Shown: positions 9,656-18,787 of the stretch, in pieces
Layout: the number at the start of each line of letters is the position of its first letter
Numbering within the stretch: the first letter of the stretch is position 1
Assembly: GCF_000696305.2 (NCBI RefSeq)
Contig: NZ_AOMT01000022.1
Coordinates: 1-64,000, forward strand
DNA: 64,000 bases
Source of the DNA: Moraxella bovoculi 237
Lineage (GTDB): Bacteria; Pseudomonadota; Gammaproteobacteria; Pseudomonadales; Moraxellaceae
Direction of reading: 5' to 3'
The notes under the pieces: model-generated
Told to the model about the DNA's origin: nothing
The model's database searches: none
Seen by the model: the letters and a program-made list of their open reading frames with translations, nothing else
Position numbers and translations under genes: made by a program

Positions 9656-9709
9656 GCATAATTTTGACAAAAATTCTTGTCGCTAAAATGCCAAACTCTC
9701 TACATCAGA

Positions 9710-11155
9710 CTAACGATAATCCGTCAAGTCCACCACCGTATCACAGTAATGCCGTGTCAAATCGTGGTCATGACTGACCACAACCAGTGTACAGTTTTGG
9801 GTGCGACAGGCGTGCGTGAGTAAATCTAATGTGGTTTTTTGGGTAATGGGGTCTAGGCGGTTGGTAACTTCATCGGCGAACAGTAGCACAGGTTTCACCA
9901 TCAAAGCTCGCATGATGGCAATGCGTTGAAGCTCGCCCCCTGAGACGTTCTCGCTTGTACGGTGTAGTAGGTCAGGGTGGAGCTGTAAGGCTTCCATGAG
10001 CGGGGTGATTTGGATTTTATCAAGATGATGACGTTTGACCACGTCATCGATGAGCGTGCCAAGCGTGATGTTTTGGGCGAAAGCGGACGGTGGGTCTTGG
10101 TAGAGTTTTAGCACTTGGTGGCGTTTGGGTTTGGTGTGCCATGTCATCACCCCTTTGGACGGGTTGATAAGCCCGCAAATGGCGTCCCCGAGCGAGCTTT
10201 TACCGATACCGCTATCACCGATGAGTCCCACCACTTGCCCTGCATGGAGCGTGATGTTTAGCCCACTAAACAGCTCTTTGTTGCCACGACTGATGGCCAC
10301 GTCTTTTAAGGTCAAAAGGGGTGTCTTAGCAGGCGTGATGTCCGCCTTTGTCCATGTGGCAGGGTTGGCACTCATCAGCTCTTTGGCGTAGTCGGATTTG
10401 GGATTTTGTAGGATATCGGTGGCTTGCCCTTGCTCTAAGAGCTTACCTTTTTTCATGACCATAAGCAGGCCGTTATCAGTGCTTAGACCGTTGGCGACTT
10501 CGATGTCATGCGTGATGGTCAAAAGGCAGCCGCCTTGTTTGGTGACTTGCCCGAGCATGTCCACGACAGCGATTTTATTGGTGTGGTCAAGCCCTTTGGT
10601 GGGTTCATCGGCGATAACCATGTACGCCCCACTCACGGTAGCAGACGCAAAGGATGCACGTTGTGCCATGCCCCCTGACAGCTCATGCGGATAGTAGTCT
10701 TTGGCGTGGGCTAAGGAGAGTTGCTCTAAGGTGCGTAAGGTGGTGTCTTTGGCGGCAGAGTTATCGACTCGTTTGACAAAATGCAGACTCTCCCAAATCT
10801 GGCGAAACACCGTCATGGTGGGGTCAAGCGAACGCACTGGCTCTTGGGGGAGCATGGTCAAATCACGCCCCCACAGCTTGGCAAATTGATGTTCATCAAG
10901 CTTGCCTTGTCCGTCATGGAGCGTTTTGCCGTTGATGAGAATCTGTCCTTTGACCGTCAAGCCCTTAGGCAATGCCCCCATGACCGCTTGGGCAAGCAGG
11001 CTTTTGCCCGACCCTGTCTCACCTAAGATGGTCAAATTTTGCCCCTTTTTTATGCTAAGGCTAATGGGCTCGACTAAGGTAGCACCGTCTTTAGTGTGGA
11101 CGGATAAGTTATTGATTTGAATTAAGATATCTTGTGATGATTGGGTGTTTTGCAT
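9710..11155 (-). CDS. Peptide/nickel-type ABC transporter ATPase with two fused nucleotide-binding domains
   Basis: A 481-aa protein carrying both ATPases of a Dpp/Opp/Nik-type importer in one chain. Domain 1 has Walker A GETGSGKSLL near residue 41, signature LSGGMAQRAS and Walker B MVIADEPTKGLD. Domain 2 has GDSGIGKSSL near 307, signature VSGGELQRIAI and VLLFADEVTNRLD. The two halves correspond to DppD and DppF, which are usually separate. The start lies two bases after the stop of the DppC-like permease, so translation is probably coupled. The substrate (peptide, nickel or another small solute) is not evident. Confidence 0.88.
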   Translation of the reverse strand: MQNTQSSQDILIQINNLSVHTKDGATLVEPISLSIKKGQNLTILGETGSGKSLLAQAVMGALPKGLTVKGQILINGKTLHDGQGKLDEHQFAKLWGRDLTMLPQEPVRSLDPTMTVFRQIWESLHFVKRVDNSAAKDTTLRTLEQLSLAHAKDYYPHELSGGMAQRASFASATVSGAYMVIADEPTKGLDHTNKIAVVDMLGQVTKQGGCLLTITHDIEVANGLSTDNGLLMVMKKGKLLEQGQATDILQNPKSDYAKELMSANPATWTKADITPAKTPLLTLKDVAISRGNKELFSGLNITLHAGQVVGLIGDSGIGKSSLGDAICGLINPSKGVMTWHTKPKRHQVLKLYQDPPSAFAQNITLGTLIDDVVKRHHLDKIQITPLMEALQLHPDLLHRTSENVSGGELQRIAIMRALMVKPVLLFADEVTNRLDPITQKTTLDLLTHACRTQNCTLVVVSHDHDLTRHYCDTVVDLTDYR

Positions 11156-11157
11156 GA

Positions 11158-11958
11158 TTAGCCGTCCTGTTTGCCTGATAATAATTGAAAAGAAAGCACG
11201 AGTAAAAACACGGTAATAATCGGCAAAAAGAACACCAAAGGCGCTTCATAATAATAAGGAAATAGTTCGGTCATCATCAGACCCAGCTCGGCGGTCGGCG
11301 GTTTAAGACCGACATTGACAAAGCCAAGCGTGGCAAGGGCTAGCACCGCATTACCCGCCCCAAATGCTGAGAGTGTCCACATGACAGGGGCGAGCCGTGG
11401 CAGATAGTGGCGTTTGATGATGTACCACAGACCCATGTCCATGAGTGTACTGGCTTGTACTTCGCTTGATTTGCGCAAGGTTAGGCTCATCGCACGGGTC
11501 ATCTTAAAAAACTCCACCCACATGACAAGTGATACGCCCAGATACAGCGACCAAAAACTGTTGGGGGCGATAGACGCAAACAGTAGGATAAACAATAAAC
11601 CAGGCAATGCCATGATACAATCACAGATAAAGTTAAAAAAGTTATCCAAAATCCCTCCAAAAATTCCCGCCAGCAAGCCAAACAGCAGCCCAAAGATGAG
11701 CGACACCCCCACCGAGCCGACAATGAGCGAAAAAGACAAGCGAATGGCGGACGCAAGGCGAGCCATCATATCACGCCCTAGATGGTCAGTACCAAAGGGG
11801 TGCTTGCCACTGGGGGCAGATAGGATAACATCTAGGTTTTGCAGTGCCATGTCATGGGGGCGTATGAGTGGACTGCCATAGGCAAAGATGAGGAGTGCCG
11901 CCAAGATGATAATTCCGATAAGCTGAGTGGGGGTTAGGTTTTTTAAGTATTTCATCAT
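11158..11958 (-). CDS. Peptide/nickel-type ABC transporter permease, DppC-like
   Basis: A 266-aa inner-membrane permease with about six hydrophobic segments. The N-terminal region carries the DppC-family string HPFGTDHLGRDMMARLASAIR. The coupling-loop region is MGLWYIIKRHYLPRLAPVMWT. It partners the DppB-like protein encoded 45 bases upstream and the double ATPase encoded immediately downstream. Confidence 0.88.
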   Translation of the reverse strand: MMKYLKNLTPTQLIGIIILAALLIFAYGSPLIRPHDMALQNLDVILSAPSGKHPFGTDHLGRDMMARLASAIRLSFSLIVGSVGVSLIFGLLFGLLAGIFGGILDNFFNFICDCIMALPGLLFILLFASIAPNSFWSLYLGVSLVMWVEFFKMTRAMSLTLRKSSEVQASTLMDMGLWYIIKRHYLPRLAPVMWTLSAFGAGNAVLALATLGFVNVGLKPPTAELGLMMTELFPYYYEAPLVFFLPIITVFLLVLSFQLLSGKQDG

Positions 11959-12003
11959 AATATTGGCAAATTGATAACGAAGTTTGGCAAGTACTGATAA
12001 GGC

Positions 12004-12939
12004 TTAGTGAGCTTGATAACGGGGGTCAATGTAGCGATTGATGACATCCAAGACGGCGTTTAACACCACGAACAGCCCACCCATGACCAAAGCCGAGCCT
12101 TGTATCATTGGAATGTCTCGGGCGATGATGGCGTGAACTAGGGCGTGACCGATACCCGGCCATGCAAACAGGCTCTCCACAATGACCACGCCTTCGATGA
12201 GATAGATGAGCTGTACCCCATGATAGGCGACAATGGGAATGGCAATGTTACGCACGCCATGTCGTCTAAATGCCTGCCAAGGGCTTAGCCCCTTTAATTT
12301 GGCAAATTCATAAAATGTAGAGTCAAGCACTGCCACTGCCGCATTACGACTGACCCGAATGGAGACCGCCGACAGACCCAAGGCGAGTGTGAGAGCAGGC
12401 AGGATGTAGTTAATCGGCTTGCCGTAGCCGATGGCAGGTAGCCATTTTAAATGCACCGCAAAAATGGTGATGAGTAGCACGCCAATGATAAAGGCAGGGG
12501 CGGAGCGGAGTAAGGTGGCGATAAATAAGGTAAAACGGTCAAAGACCCCATTGGGTCGCAGGGCAGAGAGTATGCCTATCGGTGGGGCGATGATGAGTGA
12601 GATAATCAAAGCGACAAACGCCAGCGACAGCGTGTGCCCAAACTGGTGGGCTATCTCGTCCCACACGCTTGCCCCACTGACGAGCGAGTTTCCCAAATCC
12701 AAGCGGAGCAGGTCGCCAAACCATGCTATATACTGCTCATACCACTGCAAGTCAAGTCCCAGTTCGGCTCGCACTTGGTCGGCAGAACTTGTGGTGACTT
12801 GGTCGTAGCCATAGCGAGACGCAGCGATACGATACGCCATGTCGCCGGGCAGGCTTCGCATAAGAACAAAGGTCAAAGTGCCGACCGACCAGACGACCAA
12901 GAGCAGTTGGATAAGCCGTGATGTGAGTAGTTTTAGCAT
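12004..12939 (-). CDS. Peptide/nickel-type ABC transporter permease, DppB-like
   Basis: A 311-aa permease. The DppB family pattern is clear: N-terminal LLVVWSVGTLTFVLMRSLPGD, then QYIAWFGDLLRLDLGNS, and the C-terminal EGVVIVESLFAWPGIGHALVHAI. I start at ATG 12939 (MLKLLTSRL); the open frame extends upstream but with no family similarity. It is the first gene of the permease/ATPase block. The binding-protein gene lies about 1.5 kb upstream, separated by a pseudogene and two terminators, so the block may have its own promoter. Confidence 0.88.
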   Translation of the reverse strand: MLKLLTSRLIQLLLVVWSVGTLTFVLMRSLPGDMAYRIAASRYGYDQVTTSSADQVRAELGLDLQWYEQYIAWFGDLLRLDLGNSLVSGASVWDEIAHQFGHTLSLAFVALIISLIIAPPIGILSALRPNGVFDRFTLFIATLLRSAPAFIIGVLLITIFAVHLKWLPAIGYGKPINYILPALTLALGLSAVSIRVSRNAAVAVLDSTFYEFAKLKGLSPWQAFRRHGVRNIAIPIVAYHGVQLIYLIEGVVIVESLFAWPGIGHALVHAIIARDIPMIQGSALVMGGLFVVLNAVLDVINRYIDPRYQAH

Positions 12940-13025
12940 GATAATAATGATAAGCAAAATTGGGCTATTATAATTTTCATTGATGATGAAAGCAAATGTA
13001 ATAACATAATATTTTTTAAAATAGA

Positions 13026-13050
13026 AAACCCCACGCATGACATGGGGTTT
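13026..13050 (-). terminator. Rho-independent terminator after the zinc-ribbon pseudogene
   Basis: AAACCCCA at 13026-13033 pairs with TGGGGTTT at 13043-13050. On the minus strand it is followed by TTCTATTTT. It lies six bases beyond the pseudogene's final stop and upstream of the DppB-like gene. Confidence 0.75.
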
Positions 13051-13055
13051 GGTGC

Positions 13056-14190
13056 TTAGATTTGGGTGGGTGGAGTGTTGGGATTTGCAGGGCTAAAGAC
13101 CTGTTCGTCCAAACGCTCCGTGCGACTTGCCAGACCGCATTTAAAGCAATAAGGATTAAAGGTGCTTTTGCGAGTGGTGCAATTTGAACAATATTCAAAC
13201 AAATGTATCCCAAAATGCGGACAAAAGTCCAAATTGGTGTTATTAAAATCGAGCGAGCGTTCACAGCTTGGACAAATGCCCTTGCCGATTTTGACGTGGG
13301 CTTCATCATAATCCATATGTTGTTGGTGTTCGTTGCTAGATAAGGCTTCTTCGACTCGTTTGCGTTCTAGATAGGGGCTCATCGCCCCAATGGCGTATTT
13401 GCCGATGACGACCGTTACGATAATCCCCATGCCATAGCGAACATAACCGCCATAGTTGGGTAGATATGGCACCAATTCCACAAAAAACACAAACAAGGCA
13501 AAAAATACAAAGCCTCACACAAACGGCCATGCGTTGGTATGGCGGTAGCGTTTAAACAGATAACCTGCCAACAACAGTGGCAAGGTAATCATCAAGCGAC
13601 AAATAAATACCTGCAATTCGGTGCGGTTATTATGGCGGTTGTAGCCGTCCATAGCGTCCGCTTCCATGAGCATGATTTGGGTTTCGATGTTCTCTGCCGT
13701 CTGCCTAGTTGACGTTTTTCTATGGTGGACAGCTCACTTTGTAAGGCTTGTTCTTGGGCTTTTAGCTCATCAAGCTCGCTTGTGCGTTTGATGACTTCGG
13801 GATTTTGGTCAGATTGTTAGGTAACAGAACGAGCACCAAGCCAGTTGTCAAAAGTCCCACGGGCGTTTGTGTTTTAACTTTGTTTTTGGGTTAGCTCATG
13901 GCTTTTTTGTTCCCATTCGTGAATGATGTCTTGCTCTTGTTGTTCGGCTTGGGTCAGCTCGTCTTTAGCTGGTCGCAGGCAGGACGGTCGGCGACAAAAT
14001 CAGCTAATTCCACAGGGTCGGTACTAATCATCAGCAAATCCGCCACGATTTTACTCCCCAGCCCAATTAAAAAGCTGGCAAAAATTATCGCCACAATCCA
14101 CAAAAGATATTAAACCATTTTTTCAGGTTGTCGCCCTGCGGTTTTGGCTTTGGGGGTGGGCTTGAATTTGGCTCTGCCTTTTTTGTTCAC
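13056..14190 (-). pseudogene. Decayed membrane/coiled-coil protein with C-terminal zinc ribbons
   Basis: I read this as one ancestral gene broken many times. From GTG 14190 a basic N-terminus runs to an in-frame TAA at 14112-14110, followed in the same frame by a hydrophobic segment (YLLWIVAIIFASFLIG). A frameshift near 14000-13970 leads to a Gln/Glu-rich coiled coil, which itself carries TAA stops at 13876-13874 and 13819-13817. Another frameshift near 13710 restores a membrane segment, followed by TGA at 13517-13515. The last 146 codons (to 13056) are still open and hold CPSC, CPHF, CSNC and CFKC pairs, that is, two zinc ribbons. That remnant might still be translated from 13496. I do not recognise the family. 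Confidence 0.72.
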
Positions 14191-14376
14191 GCTTTACTCA
14201 CTCATGACAAGCTCCAATGATGAAAAAAATGACGAGATGATCAGGGTGTTTGATGTTTTTTAAGTTGCAAGGGCAGGAATACAATTTACCCTTGATAGGT
14301 CAATCGCTGATATAAAGCTGAGAATGGGGCATCTTTAAAGAAATTTTAAACAAAATTTGCAACATTGACAATATAA

Positions 14377-14399
14377 AAAGACCGCATAACACGGTCTTT
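14377..14399 (-). terminator. Rho-independent terminator after the binding-protein gene
   Basis: AAAGACCG at 14377-14384 pairs with CGGTCTTT at 14392-14399. On the minus strand it is followed by TTTATAT. It lies seven bases after the substrate-binding protein stop and would separate that gene from its permeases. Confidence 0.82.
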
Positions 14400-14405
14400 A
14401 TGGAC

Positions 14406-15971
14406 TTACCATTTAAGCTGATTTAGGTTGTATTTACGCTCAAAGGGGTCAAGGGTTAAGCCTTGTAGAGACTTGTGAGCGGACGCACTTTGTTGGTAGT
14501 ACACGACAGGGATAAGCGGACGCTCATCTGCCAAAATGGTGGCGACTTGTTTTTTGAGTTCATCTCGCTTGACATCATCGGCTGTGGTGGCGATGTCATG
14601 CAAGGCTTGGGTAAGCGCAGAGTTTTGGTAATTCATCACGCCCCAGTCGCTGCCTTGTGGGCTTAGGTCGGATTGTAGTGACGCCAATGGGTCTGGGGTG
14701 TTGCCGTAGTTACGAGCGTACAGAGCCATTTGCAGTGAGCCATCTTGATGAGCCTTGGGAATCTCTGATGAGTTGGTGATATTAACTTGCAAATCCACAC
14801 CGATTTTACGCCATTGGTCTTGTAAGGCGGTGGCGATAAGCGGTAACTCTGGGCGGTCGGAGAACGTGATGAGCGATATGGTAAAGGGCTTGCCGTCTTT
14901 TTGTAGCACGCCGTTTGCCCCTTCGGTAAAGCCATTGGCGAGCAGTTTGGCTTTAATGGCAGGATAATCAGGGGCGGATTTTGCCACGCCTGCCTGCCAA
15001 CCGCCAAACATGGGCGGTAGTAGCTCATACGCTCCCGCATCGCCAATGCGTAGCACCGATTTGGCAATGGCTTCACGGTCTATGGCATCGGATAGGGCTT
15101 GACGAGTGGTCTTATCGGCAAAGAGCGGATTGGCGATGTTCATCTTAATGACAATGGTGCGAGCGAGCGTTTGGGTTGCCACTTGTAGGTCGCTGTTGTT
15201 TTGTAGGCGTTTTAGGCTGGCACTGTCTAGGGTGTACACCAAATGGTCATCGCCGCTCTCGACAAGCAGGGTGCGGGTCTCACTGCGAGAGTTGGCAAGG
15301 TAGTGAATGCGATTAATGTGGGCTTTTTGTCCCCAATAGTCGGCATAAGCGGACTGCTCAATCTTTTGTGGTGGCTCAACCTTATCCGCCTGATACGCGC
15401 CTGTGCCGATGATTTTGGTGGCTTGCCCTTTGTCATCAAAAGACGCAGGGGCTAGGATAATGGCGGTGGCGTGTGTCAAATAAGACGGTAGGGTGGTCAA
15501 AGGCTCGGCAAGAGTGAATTCTACCGTTTTATCATCAACTGCCTTGATAAGCTCGATATTAGCACTTTCTAGGGCGGTGGGCTTGTTTAGGGCAAGCGTC
15601 AGGCTGTTTACCACTTCTTTGGCGGTCATCGGTGTGCCGTCATGGAATTTGACATCATCACGCAACGTAAACACCCATGTTTTGCCGTTGTCGGCTGTCT
15701 CCCATTTTTCGGCTAGGGCAGGGATAATCGCCCCTGCCTCGTCCACGTCTACCAAGGTTTCGCCAATACCCATACGCTGATAGACAAAGCCTGACGTACT
15801 AGGGTCAGCATTGGTAATCTCCCAAGGGGTAACGACCGTGAGTGTCTTATCGCTCGTGGCAGGCGTGGCATTGTCTGTGGCGGTAGTTGCCTTGTCGTCA
15901 TTACCGCAGGCGGTCAAGCCGATGAGCGCGATGGCAAGGGCGGTGGGGCGTAGCCAAGTGTTTGTTTTCAT
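14406..15971 (-). CDS. Family 5 ABC transporter substrate-binding lipoprotein
   Basis: A 521-aa periplasmic binding protein of the DppA/OppA/NikA family. The N-terminus is a lipoprotein signal with lipobox LTAC at about residues 19-22. Family signatures include LAEKWETADNGKTWVFTLRDDVKFHDGTPMTAKEV and the ALSDAIDREAIAKSVL helix. The overall pattern, with GIGETLVDVD near the start and AVDDKTVEFTLAEP, is nearer to nickel/peptide binders than to long OppA proteins. The ligand is unknown. It is the first gene of the ABC locus but is followed by its own terminator and a decayed gene. Confidence 0.87.
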   Translation of the reverse strand: MKTNTWLRPTALAIALIGLTACGNDDKATTATDNATPATSDKTLTVVTPWEITNADPSTSGFVYQRMGIGETLVDVDEAGAIIPALAEKWETADNGKTWVFTLRDDVKFHDGTPMTAKEVVNSLTLALNKPTALESANIELIKAVDDKTVEFTLAEPLTTLPSYLTHATAIILAPASFDDKGQATKIIGTGAYQADKVEPPQKIEQSAYADYWGQKAHINRIHYLANSRSETRTLLVESGDDHLVYTLDSASLKRLQNNSDLQVATQTLARTIVIKMNIANPLFADKTTRQALSDAIDREAIAKSVLRIGDAGAYELLPPMFGGWQAGVAKSAPDYPAIKAKLLANGFTEGANGVLQKDGKPFTISLITFSDRPELPLIATALQDQWRKIGVDLQVNITNSSEIPKAHQDGSLQMALYARNYGNTPDPLASLQSDLSPQGSDWGVMNYQNSALTQALHDIATTADDVKRDELKKQVATILADERPLIPVVYYQQSASAHKSLQGLTLDPFERKYNLNQLKW

Positions 15972-16167
15972 AAAAATATCCTGCGAGAGTATAAAAAATT
16001 TGGCTTATGTTATTCTATAACAATATAAATTGCAAGCAGAATGTGATGCTACTTAACAATGCAAATAAGAATATTTTTTATCTATAAATTCTTTAATTGA
16101 GAAAATTAACTGCTATTTTTTGCCAAAAAATGCTAAACTAAGCCAAATTTTTAAATGATGAACATTC

Positions 16168-17130
16168 ATGAAAACTGCCATTATTCTTGTGAACTTAGGT
16201 ACGCCAGACGAGCCTACGCCTCAAGGTGTGCGCCGCTATTTGCGTGAGTTCTTGTCCGACACTCGTGTGATTGAGATTCCGCCATTCATTTGGCAAATCA
16301 TCCTAAATCTATTCGTATTGACCACACGCCCCAAGCGAGTGGCTCATGCTTATGAGAGTGTGTGGACGGCAGACGGTTCGCCGCTGTTTGCAATCCTAAA
16401 ACAGCAAGCCGCGTTACTACAAGACAAACTCATCGAAAATGGCACGCCAACCCCTGTGTTCCCTGCTACCACTTATGGTAATCCGAACATTAAGCATGTG
16501 ATGAAGGAACTTCAAGATAAAGGCTATGATGACTTTATCATCTTCTCTCTTTATCCACAGTATTCGGCGACCACTACGGCAGCAGTATTTGATAAGGTGG
16601 CGGAATACTGCATGGATAAGCGCAACATGCCTGCCATTCAGTTCACACGCGATTATCATGATCATCCGCTATATATCAAGGCGCTTGCCGATAGCATTCG
16701 TAAGTTCTGGGCGGAGCATGGGCGAGCTGATAGACTATTAATGAGCTTTCATGGCATTCCTAAGCCTTATGCAGATAAGGGCGACCCCTATGCTGAGCAA
16801 TGCCGTAAGACTGCCGTGCTGGTCGCCAGCGAGTTAGGATTGGGCGCTGATGAATGGGCGGTGAGTTTCCAGTCACGTTTCGGCGCGCAAGAGTGGCTTA
16901 AGCCCTATACCGATGAGCTGCTTGGTGAGTGGGGGGCTAAAGGGGTGTCTGTACAGGTGCTAAGTCCTGCTTTCTCGGCTGACTGCTTGGAGACCTTGGA
17001 AGAGCTCGCGGTGGAGAACCGTGATAACTTCATGAATGCAGGCGGCAAGTCTTATGAGTATATCCCTGCGCTGAACACCGATGCGCTACACATTGAGCTG
17101 ATGGCGGATGTGGTCGGACGATATTTGTAA
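16168..17130 (+). CDS. hemH: Ferrochelatase
   Basis: A 320-aa terminal enzyme of haem synthesis that inserts ferrous iron into protoporphyrin IX. Matching motifs are the N-terminal ILVNLGTPDEPTPQGVRRYL, then SLYPQYSATTTAAVFD, the active-site region MSFHGIPKPYADKGDPY with its catalytic His, and SFQSRFGAQEWLKPYT. The C-terminal VLSPAFSADCLETLEE includes the conserved Glu. The length is standard. It is a single gene ended by a bidirectional terminator. hemB lies elsewhere in the window, so haem genes are dispersed. Confidence 0.96.
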   Translation: MKTAIILVNLGTPDEPTPQGVRRYLREFLSDTRVIEIPPFIWQIILNLFVLTTRPKRVAHAYESVWTADGSPLFAILKQQAALLQDKLIENGTPTPVFPATTYGNPNIKHVMKELQDKGYDDFIIFSLYPQYSATTTAAVFDKVAEYCMDKRNMPAIQFTRDYHDHPLYIKALADSIRKFWAEHGRADRLLMSFHGIPKPYADKGDPYAEQCRKTAVLVASELGLGADEWAVSFQSRFGAQEWLKPYTDELLGEWGAKGVSVQVLSPAFSADCLETLEELAVENRDNFMNAGGKSYEYIPALNTDALHIELMADVVGRYL

Positions 17131-17168
17131 TAAAGAAAACCTGCTAAATTTGGTAGGTTTTCTTTATT
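17129..17168. terminator. Bidirectional terminator between hemH and the TRIC-family gene
   Basis: A 12-bp perfect stem pairs TAAAGAAAACCT at 17131-17142 with 17155-17166 and can extend two more A-T pairs. T-rich tails exist on both strands. It serves the convergent hemH and TRIC-family genes. Confidence 0.85.
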
Positions 17169-17817
17169 ATACGTCGGAATTTAGGCGAATGGAGGGCAAA
17201 TGCCAATCAAAGCGAACCGCCAGCATTCGAACCCCGAAGATGGTAACGAGTGTTAAGGTGTCTTGGATGACATCTGATGCGCCAATTTGCTCAAGTGCAA
17301 AATACAGCAAAGCGCCTGTGATGCTTGCGCTGATGTAGATTTCTTTTTGTAGAACGAGCGGAATCTCATTACAAATCATGTCGCGCATGATGCCGCCGGC
17401 GATGCTGGTTAAGACCGCCATCATCACAGCGATCATCGGATGTGCCCCGAGTGCAAGTCCGACTTTGAGCCCGATCACGCTAAATGCCGCCAACCCGATC
17501 GCATCGAAGAACTTGAGCGTCCAATCGATTTTTTGATAATAATTAAAAAATACCTGGCAAATAAGCGATGTCAATGTAATCACGATGACATAGTTCAAAT
17601 CAGTCATCCAGAATAGCGGATGGCGATCGAGCATGACGTCACGAATCGTACCGCCACCGATGGCATTCACCATGGACACCAAGATACAACCAAAAAAATC
17701 AAACTTCTTATGCAGCGCCAGTGTCGTGCCTGCGATCGCACATGCCACCACGCCCACCATATCCAGCAGGTAAATCATAAAATCAGGCGTGATGTTCTCA
17801 AAGATAATATTCATCAT
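17167..17817 (-). CDS. TRIC-type (UPF0126) cation channel family membrane protein
   Basis: A 216-aa protein with about seven hydrophobic segments arranged as two repeats. Each repeat carries the glycine-rich signature: NAIGGGTIRDVML in the first and SIAGGIMRDMI in the second. This is the bacterial TRIC/YadS-YicG family of trimeric potassium-permeable channels, though the bacterial physiological role is not settled. The start at 17817 has a second ATG right after it. The stop of the frameshifted efflux gene would fall four bases upstream, so the two were probably an operon. Confidence 0.88.
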   Translation of the reverse strand: MMNIIFENITPDFMIYLLDMVGVVACAIAGTTLALHKKFDFFGCILVSMVNAIGGGTIRDVMLDRHPLFWMTDLNYVIVITLTSLICQVFFNYYQKIDWTLKFFDAIGLAAFSVIGLKVGLALGAHPMIAVMMAVLTSIAGGIMRDMICNEIPLVLQKEIYISASITGALLYFALEQIGASDVIQDTLTLVTIFGVRMLAVRFDWHLPSIRLNSDV

Positions 17818-17820
17818 AAC

Positions 17821-18781
17821 TTAAGCCTGCATCTTGGCAAAGCCAAATAATCCCACCATGATCATCAATACCCCAATCATACTAATCAGCGACGGTGTTG
17901 TTGTACCTAATAAAGCCATGCCACCTAAGATGGCAAATAGCACTTCGCTTGCTTGTGTGGCATCGATGGCGGCGATCTGTGGTTGTGGCTTTGCAGCGTG
18001 CTAACAGAAAAATACTCGTTGCGATCACACCTGCAAATAACGCCACCAAAAACGTATTAAATACTTGAGATGTACTTGGCAAATCTGGCTGTATGACAAA
18101 GCCGAGCACAAGCCATAGCGACAAAGAGCCTGTGGTCAGCAGCCATGCTTTATTTAAGGCGCTGCGCATGAGTGGCGATGTGATGCGTAGGATGGCTTGG
18201 GTGAGTGCGATGTGATGCGTGGGCTTAGTAGCACCATACCAGACCAGCTGATTACCCACAGGGAAGCAAAATCCTGCAATGAATGCTGGCAGTGCACTCA
18301 TCAGCAATAAAGTGCTTGTGCTACTTGTCGTGTGGTTCGCTCCCTCACCAAGGTTGGCAATTAGAACACCGATGAATATCAGCAGACTTGTGCCAATGAT
18401 GCGCTTGCTCAGACGCTCGCCAAATACAGCCAAGACAATCAAGCTTGCCACAGCGGTGAATTGAAAAATCTCGGCGATGATCCAGATGGGTGCGCAATCT
18501 GCACCAAAGCACAAAAATGCATAAAACCCACCAAAGCCAATGCCGCCTGCCACACACCAGAATTTCCAATAATCCATGAACAGCGCACTAAGACCAACCA
18601 AGGTCTTAACGCCGTCTTTTAGGGCGATGAGCACGCTTGATATGAACCACATAAAGATGTAGCGACCACTTACCGACCAGAACCAATGACTGTTTTGGCT
18701 TGCCATCAGTTCGTTAAGTACAAACGTTGTACTAAAAAATAACCCTGCAAGCAGCCCAAGCAGTACCAAGCGAGCCATCAT
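17821..18781 (-). pseudogene. DMT-superfamily multidrug-efflux-like transporter, C-terminus frameshifted
   Basis: The frame opens at ATG 18781 with about nine hydrophobic segments (LVLLGLLAGLFFSTTFVLNEL at the N-terminus). It resembles the EmrE-like multidrug resistance efflux family within the DMT superfamily. Near 17980 the frame changes. The open frame continues for about 30 polar, Arg/His-rich residues to 17882, whereas another frame gives a natural ending (QIAAIDATQASEVLFAILGG, more membrane sequence, then FGFAKMQA) stopping at 17821. One extra base accounts for the shift. Only the last helix or two are lost, so residual function is possible. A sequencing error is also possible. Confidence 0.78.
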
Positions 18782-18787
18782 GGGCGA

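Noticed and set aside
9444-9656. 70-codon plus-strand frame over the metX start and hairpin
   Set aside because: It is antisense to metX and the hairpin; no independent support.
13898-14113. 71-codon plus-strand frame in the decayed zinc-ribbon region
   Set aside because: It is antisense to the pseudogene, which explains its openness; no ribosome site or family likeness.
17215-17240. GCATTCGAACCCC, resembling a tRNA T-loop
   Set aside because: It lies inside the TRIC-family coding region and no cloverleaf or acceptor stem surrounds it.
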